The notes below the pieces were generated by a model, which was given only the letters and a program-made list of their open reading frames with translations, was not told the DNA's origin and ran no database searches. A stretch of 64,000 bases of DNA from JAABVY01 sp964627935 (lineage in GTDB: Bacteria; Zixibacteria; MSB-5A5; JAABVY01). Below, piece after piece: positions 17,170 through 24,478 of this stretch (position 1 is the stretch's first letter; each line of letters starts with the position of its first letter). The stretch is from positions 1-64,000 of the forward strand of contig CAZVLB010000016.1 of the NCBI GenBank assembly GCA_964627935.1. The letters run 5' to 3'. A program made the translations under genes and the position numbers.

Positions 17170-18995
17170 TGTTCAACCTCTGCCTGAAATTCGGGTAAGC
17201 TGATTGTATCGGGAGGTGGTATTAGATTATTTTTCTCAAGATATTTTTTGATCACCTTGGAGACAATCGGAGCCGCCGCCTCGGAGCCATGACCACCCAG
17301 CTCGACTATACAGGCCACCGAAATAACCGGATTCTCCGCCGGGGCGTAGGCGCAGAACAGGGCATGTTCGTTACCATGCGGGTTTTGTGCGGTACCGGTC
17401 TTGCCCCCGAACCTGATTCTCTCGATCCTGCTTCCCCGTGCAGTGCCCTTCTCGCCATAAAGCACCGCCTCGGCACCCTCGCGCAGGATATCCATGGTCG
17501 CTTTAGAAAATGGCAGCTGGCCGATGATTTCCGGCTTATAGACTATCGTGTCCCGACGGTCAAAGGCTTTTACCAGGAAATGGGGCCGGTACAATGTTCC
17601 GCCGTTGCCGAGGGCGGCATAGAAATTGGCCAGTTGCAATGGTGTGGTGAGGACCTCGCCCTGTCCGATGGAGAGATTGATAATGACCGAGATGGGCCAT
17701 TTCTTGATACCGTAATGGCTGTTGTACCAGTCCACATCGGGTACCAGCCCGGGCATCTCACCGGGTACATCAATTCCGGTTTTCGAACCGAAACCGCATT
17801 TGCGGGAATATTCGGCAAATTTATCCAGTCCCAGTTTCTGGCCCAGTTGATAATAGTAGACATCGCATGACTGCTCTATCGAGCCAACGACATCAACAGC
17901 GCCATGACCGGCCGGCAGCCAGCATTTGAACACACGATTACCGAAACGATAACCTCCGACACATGCGGCGAAATGCGTATTGCGATTAATCAGCCCCTCT
18001 TCCAGACCGGCTCCGGCCACAATAAGCTTAAAGGTCGACGCGGGCGGATATTCGCCTTTGATAATACGGTTCAATAGGGGCTTCTGCGGATCCGAGATAA
18101 GCCCTTTCCAGTCATCCGGCTTCAATACGCCGCTGAACAGGTTTCCGTTGAAAGGCGGTACAGATACGAATGCCAGCACCTGGCCGTTACGCGGGTCGAG
18201 CGCGACCAGCGCGCCTGCAAGCGTGTCCGGAAAAAGCGAGGTTGCATACTGCTGAAGCTCAAAATCGAGTGATACCTGCAGGTCCTTACCGGGCACGGCC
18301 GGGATATTTTCACGTTCTTCCATATTGCCCAGGATTTTACCCTCGGCGGTAATTTCCAGGTATGTTATTCCATCCCGCCCGCGCAGATAATTGTCCCAGT
18401 GTTTCTCGATCCCGTCCCGGCCGATTTCGGTTCCCCGGCTGACTCCCTGGCTTTGCATTCGCTCCAGCTCCTTTTCGGATATTTCACTGGTGTAACCGAC
18501 AGCATGGGAGACAACTCCCTCGGGGGGATATTTTCGGGCCGGTTCGAGCTGGAAGATAACTCCGGGATATTTATGAGCATTTTCTTCAATTTTGCAGATT
18601 GTCTCGAATGATACGCTGCGGGCGATTCTGATCGGCTTATAACGTAAAAACCTCTTGGAACGAATTCTCTCCGCGATCACCTCGGCAGGAATATCCACAA
18701 TCGAGGCAAGCCGTTCGGAGATTGCATCGATATCCTCAATCTCGTTGGGAATTGCGGAAACTGTATATGAAGGCCTGTTCTCGACGATCACTTCGCCATT
18801 GCGGTCATAGACTATGCCGCGGAAAGCAACCTCCGGCACCATCCTGATGCGGTTCTCTTCGGACATGAGATAGTACTTATCGTGTTCCATGGTCTGCATA
18901 AACAGCAGGCGCAGAAGCAACATAAGCAGAACGAGTCCAAAAAGCCCCGCCAGCACACGGACCCTTGTTTCGCTTGATAATGAAAGATGTGTCAT
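17166..18995 (-). CDS. mrdA: Penicillin-binding protein 2
   Basis: 609 residues. One N-terminal membrane helix (about 13-33), a PBP dimerisation domain starting with FRGIVYDRNGE, then a transpeptidase domain with the active-site PPASTFKL (SxxK Ser), SCDVYYYQLG, and FGGKTGTAQNP (KTG). It cross-links peptidoglycan with RodA during elongation. It overlaps mreD upstream and rodA downstream by 4 nt each. Confidence 0.96.
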   Translation of the reverse strand: MTHLSLSSETRVRVLAGLFGLVLLMLLLRLLFMQTMEHDKYYLMSEENRIRMVPEVAFRGIVYDRNGEVIVENRPSYTVSAIPNEIEDIDAISERLASIVDIPAEVIAERIRSKRFLRYKPIRIARSVSFETICKIEENAHKYPGVIFQLEPARKYPPEGVVSHAVGYTSEISEKELERMQSQGVSRGTEIGRDGIEKHWDNYLRGRDGITYLEITAEGKILGNMEERENIPAVPGKDLQVSLDFELQQYATSLFPDTLAGALVALDPRNGQVLAFVSVPPFNGNLFSGVLKPDDWKGLISDPQKPLLNRIIKGEYPPASTFKLIVAGAGLEEGLINRNTHFAACVGGYRFGNRVFKCWLPAGHGAVDVVGSIEQSCDVYYYQLGQKLGLDKFAEYSRKCGFGSKTGIDVPGEMPGLVPDVDWYNSHYGIKKWPISVIINLSIGQGEVLTTPLQLANFYAALGNGGTLYRPHFLVKAFDRRDTIVYKPEIIGQLPFSKATMDILREGAEAVLYGEKGTARGSRIERIRFGGKTGTAQNPHGNEHALFCAYAPAENPVISVACIVELGGHGSEAAAPIVSKVIKKYLEKNNLIPPPDTISLPEFQAEVEQ

Positions 18996-19483
18996 GCCTC
19001 AAACTTCAGAGTAAGTTTTCTCTCCGAAAGATAAATAAATATTATCGTAATGATCGCGCTGTAGACCGCATCCAAAAGCGCATATTTTACAGATGTGTAC
19101 ATCACAAGTTCGATATCAAGGCCAAATGCCACCAGATAATAGAGTATATTATGCACGGCCACCGCGATTAAGACGATCAACACCCGCGCGAAATTTGACT
19201 CCAGCCTGAGCCTTGTAGAAAAAACAAAAATAATCAGCGCCAGGAACACTTTCAGGAGGGCGGACAGACCGAACAGAGATGGATCGGCCGAGCCCTCGAT
19301 TATACCGATAACAAAACCAAAAGCGGCGCCGACCGCCAGGCTCCTGGTCAGTGTAAGGTATACAACCAGGATTATATAAATATCCGGACGAACCTTGTCG
19401 ATTGCGATCAGGTCCGCGAAAAAGGTCTGAAAAATCAGCGCCAGGATGACCAGCGCCGCAAATACTGCAACTTTACCCAGCAT
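18992..19483 (-). CDS. mreD: Rod shape-determining protein MreD
   Basis: 163 residues with five to six membrane helices. It has the MreD pattern (PDIYIILVVYL near residue 35, then a GFVIGIIEGSADPSLFG segment). MreD is a membrane partner of MreC in the elongasome. Start overlaps the mreC end by 11 nt and its end overlaps mrdA by 4 nt. Confidence 0.9.
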   Translation of the reverse strand: MLGKVAVFAALVILALIFQTFFADLIAIDKVRPDIYIILVVYLTLTRSLAVGAAFGFVIGIIEGSADPSLFGLSALLKVFLALIIFVFSTRLRLESNFARVLIVLIAVAVHNILYYLVAFGLDIELVMYTSVKYALLDAVYSAIITIIFIYLSERKLTLKFEA

Positions 19484-20279
19484 CCTCTTCCCCGGTGCCC
19501 TTTAAGATGAATACCTCATCCAGCCTGTTGAAATTCACAAACGGATCAACCTGAATATCTTTGAAAAATCCCCGTTCCGGATTGGTAACCTGCTCAACAA
19601 TGCCGATCGGCAGTCCGGCCGGAAAGAGCCCGCCCAGCCCGGAACTGATAATCGTGTCGCCCACCATGACGCTATCGCGGATGGGCACGTTGTCGAGATA
19701 GAGCATTTGACCGCCGTTCCACTTGATAATACCCAGGGCGCGGGTATTTTGATCACGTGCGGCTACCCGGCAATTGGGGCTGGTGAGCAATTCGACCGTG
19801 ACCGTATTACCCAGCACATTGGTGGTTTTTCCCACCAGGCCCATCAGGCTGACAACTGCCATATCCCTTCTTACTTCCTGATTTTCACTGACAGCAACCA
19901 GCAGGGCATTGTCGCGCCTTTTGGGATCGATCGCTTTGGGTTCGGCGGGGATTAAGGTATACGCTTCTCGCTTCGGAAATCCAAGAGAATCCCGCAAACG
20001 GGCGTTTTGCTCGAGCGCTTCGCGGGCGAAAGCTATTTCAATTTCTTTTTCCTGAAGCTGTTTGCGCAGCCACTCATTGGTCTCGGCCGTGTGGACCAGC
20101 CTTTTTATATTCTCGGAAACACCCTGGAAGGGCGCCAGTGTAACGATATGAGTATAGCGGACCATGGGCCTTTTGACACTCATCGGCAGAATGAAAATTA
20201 TGAACGAGAGGGCCGCCAGTATGATGGTCAGCCCCAACTCCCTGTTTGTTGAAAATAGTTTCCTTACATTCCCGATCAT
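19473..20279 (-). CDS. mreC: Rod shape-determining protein MreC
   Basis: 268 residues. One N-terminal membrane helix (about 15-33), a coiled coil (about 60-95), and two small beta domains with SLMGLVGKT, SPNCRVAARDQNTRALGI and SSGLGGLFPAGLPIG, all MreC hallmarks. It is periplasmic and links MreB, MreD and PBP2. mreB, usually directly upstream, is replaced here by ptsN and accA. Confidence 0.93.
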   Translation of the reverse strand: MIGNVRKLFSTNRELGLTIILAALSFIIFILPMSVKRPMVRYTHIVTLAPFQGVSENIKRLVHTAETNEWLRKQLQEKEIEIAFAREALEQNARLRDSLGFPKREAYTLIPAEPKAIDPKRRDNALLVAVSENQEVRRDMAVVSLMGLVGKTTNVLGNTVTVELLTSPNCRVAARDQNTRALGIIKWNGGQMLYLDNVPIRDSVMVGDTIISSGLGGLFPAGLPIGIVEQVTNPERGFFKDIQVDPFVNFNRLDEVFILKGTGEEDAG

Positions 20280-20285
20280 ATAAAT

Positions 20286-20738
20286 CTATTCGACAGAATC
20301 AAGGAGACTCAATAGCTCTCCCTGATTTTTCACCTCCATCAGTTTCTGTCGATTCTCTTCCGATTTCATCAAAAATGACAGCCGGGCCATGACATTGAGA
20401 TGAGCTCCGATCGCATCCTCGGGCGCAGCGATCAGGAAAAAGAGCTGCACCGGTTTTTTATCCATGGCTTCGAAATCAACGCCCTCATCGGAACGTCCGA
20501 AGGCAATTACGATACCCTTAACGGCCTTGGTCTTGGCATGTGGAAATGCCACGCCGTAACCGACACCGGTCGTTACCAGGTTTTCACGCTCCAGGATATC
20601 GGTCAGAAGTTCATCACGGTCTCGTACAAGCTTGGATTTTGAGGCCAGATCGACAAGTTCCTCGATCACGCTTTCCTTGTCTTCGCCCTCTAGATCAAAA
20701 GTAATCAGATCTTCTTCGGTAAATTTCGACAGCTTCAT
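20286..20738 (-). CDS. PTS EIIA-type (PtsN-like) phosphocarrier/regulator
   Basis: 150 residues, a single EIIA fructose/nitrogen domain. The phospho-accepting His lies in GYGVAFPHAKTKAV (about 66). The rest follows the family: early SVIEELVDLA, then VQLFFLIAAPEDAIGAHLNVMARL. Such stand-alone EIIA proteins usually regulate rather than transport. No EI, HPr, EIIB or EIIC is nearby. It lies between a 38-codon ORF (ATGA overlap) and mreC (6 nt). Confidence 0.88.
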   Translation of the reverse strand: MKLSKFTEEDLITFDLEGEDKESVIEELVDLASKSKLVRDRDELLTDILERENLVTTGVGYGVAFPHAKTKAVKGIVIAFGRSDEGVDFEAMDKKPVQLFFLIAAPEDAIGAHLNVMARLSFLMKSEENRQKLMEVKNQGELLSLLDSVE

Positions 20739-20851
20739 TTTTTCTCCTCATAAAAATTAAACCGCCCGGCCTGCGTTACGGCCTGATCGGTTTTGAATCG
20801 GTCCAGGTTTATTTCATAAGCGCTATCAATATGTTCGATTGCCGCGCCCAT
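20735..20851 (-). CDS. Possible 38-residue ORF between accA and ptsN
   Basis: ATG at 20849-20851, 4 nt after the accA stop; its TGA overlaps the ptsN ATG (ATGA). The product is polar with acidic and basic residues (starts MGAAIEHIDSAYEINLDRF, ends GRFNFYEEKK) and is not recognised. There is no good Shine-Dalgarno sequence before the ATG, so it would depend on coupling to accA. It fits exactly between two genes, but that may be chance or serve only to couple ptsN translation. Confidence 0.35.
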   Translation of the reverse strand: MGAAIEHIDSAYEINLDRFKTDQAVTQAGRFNFYEEKK

Positions 20852-20855
20852 TTTA

Positions 20856-21818
20856 TCAGATATGCATGATCTCGCCCATTTGCCGGAATTTCTGCAGACG
20901 CTGATCCAGAAGCTGATCAGTTTCCATCTGCATAAACCTCTCCAGGCTGGCCTCGATCTCATCACCAAGAATTTTATATACATCATGGGGATTGCGATGC
21001 GCCCCGCCGCGAGGTTCGGGAATGATCTTATCGATCACTTCCAGCTTGAGCATATCCTGGGCCGTCAGTTTCAATGCCTCGGCGGCCTCGGACGCCTTGG
21101 CCTGGTCACGCCACAGGATTGCCGCACATCCCTCGGGCGAGATAACTGAATACCAGGCATTCTCGAGCATCAGGATAATATCGCCAACCCCGATTCCAAG
21201 CGCACCGCCGGACGCACCCTCACCGATAATCGATATGATAATCGGCACCTTAAGGCGGAACATCTCCCGGATATTTCTGGCTATGGCCTCGGCCTGTCCT
21301 CTTTCTTCGGCACCGATACCGGGATATGCCCCGGGAGTATCTATAAAAATTAAAATCGGGATGGAAAATTTTTCGGCCAATTTCATTATGCGCAGAGCCT
21401 TGCGATAACCCTCGGGATGCATCATACCGAAATTACGCATCAGCTTGCCCTTGGTGTCGCGGGCCTTTTGCTGGCCGATAAAGCAGGCCTTGCGTCCGCG
21501 GAACTTGCCAAATCCGCTTACAACCGCCTTATCATCGGCATAGCCCCTATCGCCGAAAATCTCGATATGTTCCGAAAACAGGGCATTGATATAGTCCAGC
21601 GAATAGGGCCTGCGGGGATGACGGGCCAGCTGCACCTTTTCCCAGCGGGTCAGCTTGGAATAGATCTCGTCCGCCAGACGATCGAGCTTCTCTTCCAGAG
21701 ATTCAATCTCACGGGATAGCTCGACATTCTCGCCCGAGGCGAATTCCTTCATCTCGGCGATCTTGCGTTCAAGCTCAACTATAGGTTTTTCAAATTCCAA
21801 AACGTATCCAGCACTCAT
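20856..21818 (-). CDS. accA: Acetyl-CoA carboxylase, carboxyltransferase subunit alpha
   Basis: 320 residues, full length. It has the N-terminal coiled region, then RPYSLDYINALF, GQQKARDTKGK, IDTPGAYPGIGAEERGQ and GEGASGGALGIGVGD, the crotonase-fold AccA core. It transfers carboxyl from biotin to acetyl-CoA in fatty acid synthesis. The ATG overlaps the upstream transferase stop (ATGA). accB and accC are about 20 kb away in this window and accD is not seen. Confidence 0.97.
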   Translation of the reverse strand: MSAGYVLEFEKPIVELERKIAEMKEFASGENVELSREIESLEEKLDRLADEIYSKLTRWEKVQLARHPRRPYSLDYINALFSEHIEIFGDRGYADDKAVVSGFGKFRGRKACFIGQQKARDTKGKLMRNFGMMHPEGYRKALRIMKLAEKFSIPILIFIDTPGAYPGIGAEERGQAEAIARNIREMFRLKVPIIISIIGEGASGGALGIGVGDIILMLENAWYSVISPEGCAAILWRDQAKASEAAEALKLTAQDMLKLEVIDKIIPEPRGGAHRNPHDVYKILGDEIEASLERFMQMETDQLLDQRLQKFRQMGEIMHI

Positions 21819-22879
21819 ATCTTATTCGCACCCTTGGATTGTTTCAATATAAAGAAAATTCCAACTAATATCATCAAAAACATAACAAATATAGAAAAAA
21901 CTTGTTTGCGGTCAAACCAAAAAAGTGCAGGGATAAAAGCGTTGAAAAGCAATGATATAGAGCCCAGGATTAAAAGTATCTGTTTGGGGCTGAAGTTGAA
22001 CATGATCAGGTAGTGGAATATATGCCGGTTGTCCGGAAGATAGATTTTCCTGCCACTTGCGCTGCGCCTGATCACTGTTGTGACAATCTCCAGCAACGGA
22101 AGGCCAACTGCCACCAATGGAACAAACAGGGTTACAGCGGTGTAACTCTTGATCGGCAGCACAATCGCCATGACTGCGAATATATATCCCAGAAACAATG
22201 ACCCGGAATCACCCAGAAAAATTTTCGCTTTGGGACGATTGAAAATCAGAAATCCCGCCAGGCTTCCAGCCAGGATTGCGGCAATCATAGACACTATATG
22301 CAGATCCAGAAAGGCCGCTATGATTATCAACCCGATGCATACGGTGATACTGATCACCGCCGCCAGCCCATCCATACCGTCGATCAGGTTTATGCTGTTG
22401 CTGACCACGACAATCCACAAGACAGTCAATGGATATGCTGTCCAGCCCAGCTCGAAAGATCTCCAGAACGGCACCGAAATTTTAAACATGTGAAATCCAA
22501 AAGCGATCATGATCAATGCCGCACAGGTCTGCCCCAGTAGCTTATGGTAAAAGCGCAATTCCACCAGGTCGTCGATAACGCCGATCAGGAAAATGAAAGT
22601 GGATGATATGAAGAAGGCCGGTAAAAATGGCAGATCTGCAAACAGATACTGCGGACATAAACTCGATCCGGCAAACATCAAAATCCAGAAGCAAAAAAAA
22701 ATCCCCACGCCGCCCAGCATAGGCGTCGGTTCAGTGTGACGTTTCCGTTCGCCGGGATAATCATAGATGCGCAGCCTGTGAGACAGCTTTATCAGAAAAT
22801 ATGTAAAGCCTGCGCAAAATATAAATGCCGCGGCAAACAGGATCAGGTTAAGAACGGTTATGTTGGCGCAATCCGGCAT
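21815..22879 (-). CDS. Polyprenyl-phosphate sugar-1-phosphate transferase (WecA/TagO/MraY family)
   Basis: 354 residues, about ten to eleven membrane helices. Family motifs are visible: GVIDDLVELRFYHKLLGQ (metal-binding DD), NSINLIDGMDGLAA (catalytic Asp), FLGDSGSLFLG and a late HIFH basic/histidine motif (DNRHIFHYL). It attaches a GlcNAc-1-phosphate-type sugar to undecaprenyl phosphate, starting glycan or O-antigen synthesis. It overlaps the preceding GT2 gene by 32 nt. Substrate cannot be told from sequence. Confidence 0.9.
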   Translation of the reverse strand: MPDCANITVLNLILFAAAFIFCAGFTYFLIKLSHRLRIYDYPGERKRHTEPTPMLGGVGIFFCFWILMFAGSSLCPQYLFADLPFLPAFFISSTFIFLIGVIDDLVELRFYHKLLGQTCAALIMIAFGFHMFKISVPFWRSFELGWTAYPLTVLWIVVVSNSINLIDGMDGLAAVISITVCIGLIIIAAFLDLHIVSMIAAILAGSLAGFLIFNRPKAKIFLGDSGSLFLGYIFAVMAIVLPIKSYTAVTLFVPLVAVGLPLLEIVTTVIRRSASGRKIYLPDNRHIFHYLIMFNFSPKQILLILGSISLLFNAFIPALFWFDRKQVFSIFVMFLMILVGIFFILKQSKGANKI

Positions 22880-23723
22880 AATGGAGGATTATCTGAAATA
22901 AGAGATTAACGGTCAACAAGAAAAAGAGCCCCAGGTTGTGAATTACTTTGGAGGGATACCATTTCAGGAAATACTCCATAGCTGATTTATGATGATGATA
23001 GAGCCTGCGGGGGACACTATTTGATGAAGATGCCTGCATGATGTGCATCACTTCGATATCAGGCACATAATAGCAATTCCTGTCCTCGAGGCTCATGCGC
23101 CTGCAGATATCGGTATCCTCGAAATAAAGAAAATATCGCTGATCGAAACCGCCCATACGATCGAACAGTTGTCTGGAAGTAAACATACATGTCCCCGCCA
23201 GGGCATCCACCCGTGTCACCTGATCAGAGTCCCCCAGTGTGTATTCATGGCTCTCATCGCGGATCAAGCCAAGTCGATATAAAAAGGAGCCGCGAGAGAA
23301 AAGAATATTTATGTAATTGGGAAAATTACGGCAGACGGAATGGAACCTGCCATTTTGATCGACAATCCTGGGTGTCAGCGCGCCGGCATCATCATGAGCA
23401 GCAAATACTTCTTTAAATCTACCCAGAATCGGCTCTTTCAACTCGCAGTCTGAATTCAAAAACAGCAGGTATTCACCATCCGCATGCTGCGCGCCCTGAT
23501 TGGCGGCATGAGCAAATCCGGTATTCGTGTGATTTCTGATTAGCTGGATTTTATCATGGCGATCACGAAAGAATTCCACAGAGCCGTCATGAGAGCCATT
23601 ATCGATCAGGATAACATTGTAATCCTCTCCCCTGCCATGCTCATGGATTGATTTGATCAGGTTGTCGGTTAATTCGCGTGTGTTATAGTTTATGACAATT
23701 ATGCTGGTTTTGCCGGAGATCAT
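22848..23723 (-). CDS. GT2 glycosyltransferase (rhamnosyltransferase-like)
   Basis: 291 residues. N-terminal TSIIVINYNTRELTDN and LIDNGSHDGS, then FLNSDCEL (DxD-like metal site) and GGFDQRYFLYFEDTDICRR, the pattern of WbbL/RfbN-type inverting enzymes. A C-terminal hydrophobic segment (about 265-282) may anchor it. It likely extends the lipid-linked glycan begun by the neighbouring WecA-like enzyme. Overlaps both neighbours. Confidence 0.88.
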   Translation of the reverse strand: MISGKTSIIVINYNTRELTDNLIKSIHEHGRGEDYNVILIDNGSHDGSVEFFRDRHDKIQLIRNHTNTGFAHAANQGAQHADGEYLLFLNSDCELKEPILGRFKEVFAAHDDAGALTPRIVDQNGRFHSVCRNFPNYINILFSRGSFLYRLGLIRDESHEYTLGDSDQVTRVDALAGTCMFTSRQLFDRMGGFDQRYFLYFEDTDICRRMSLEDRNCYYVPDIEVMHIMQASSSNSVPRRLYHHHKSAMEYFLKWYPSKVIHNLGLFFLLTVNLLFQIILHYAGLRQHNRS

Positions 23724-24478
23724 TTCAGCTTTCCGAATAAAGACCAGAACCTCAGTTTCCAGACCATAAACACCGCCTCACGGATGATCGCCTTCGACAT
23801 CTTTGATTTGCCCTCCATCCGGTCTGTGAAGACAATCGGTATTTCTTTGATCCTGAAACCTCTTTTATAAGCGCGGAAACTCATCTCTATCTGAAAGGAA
23901 TAACCGTTCGAGCGAACATCATCGAGATCAATGGCCTCCAGCACCTCCCGCCGGAAACACTTAAATCCCCCGGTAGCATCTTTGAGTGGAAGGCCGGTCA
24001 CGATACGCGTGTAGACATTGGCATAATATGATAAAAGCAGCCTGCTCATGGGCCAGTTGACGACATTGACACCGGAGGTGTACCTCGAACCGATTACCAG
24101 GTCGGCCTCCTTGATAGCTTCCAGAAAGTCGGGCAGATATTGGGGATCATGTGAAAAATCAGCATCCATCTCGAATATATAATCGAAATCCTTCTGCAAT
24201 GCATAGCGAAATCCGGCTTTATATGCCTGGCCCAGGCCCTCTTTTTTTTCTCGATGCAGAACCATGATGCGGGGATTTTTCTCCGACATCTGATCGGCAA
24301 TCTCCCCTGTGCCGTCGGGAGAACTATCATCCACGACCAGCACAAACAGGCGGTCGTCCTGATCCAGGACCGTCGGGATGATTTTCTCGATGTTATCCCG
24401 TTCATTGTAGGTGGGGATTATTACACAAGCTGTCTCACTCACTGCTGTTCTTACCTCTTCTTCGATGGGTATAGACAT
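23720..24478 (-). CDS. Polyprenyl-phosphate mannosyltransferase-like GT2 (DPM1 type)
   Basis: 252 residues, soluble, one GT2 domain. IIPTYNERDNIEKI, VVDDSSPDGTGEIAD, EMDADFSHDPQYLP and GSRYTSGVNVVNW are signature segments of dolichol/polyprenol-phosphate mannose synthases lacking the C-terminal membrane part. The annotated ATG overlaps the YfhO-like gene by 44 nt; a GTG at 24440-24442 (overlap 8 nt, AGAGGT upstream) may be the true start, giving 240 residues. It would make a lipid-linked hexose donor for the membrane glycosyltransferases nearby. Confidence 0.9.
   Translation of the reverse strand: MSIPIEEEVRTAVSETACVIIPTYNERDNIEKIIPTVLDQDDRLFVLVVDDSSPDGTGEIADQMSEKNPRIMVLHREKKEGLGQAYKAGFRYALQKDFDYIFEMDADFSHDPQYLPDFLEAIKEADLVIGSRYTSGVNVVNWPMSRLLLSYYANVYTRIVTGLPLKDATGGFKCFRREVLEAIDLDDVRSNGYSFQIEMSFRAYKRGFRIKEIPIVFTDRMEGKSKMSKAIIREAVFMVWKLRFWSLFGKLK

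Noticed and set aside
20735..20986. 83-codon frame overlapping the accA end
   Set aside because: Its first 45 codons are accA in another frame; only the last 38 codons after the accA stop could be real, and those are listed separately.
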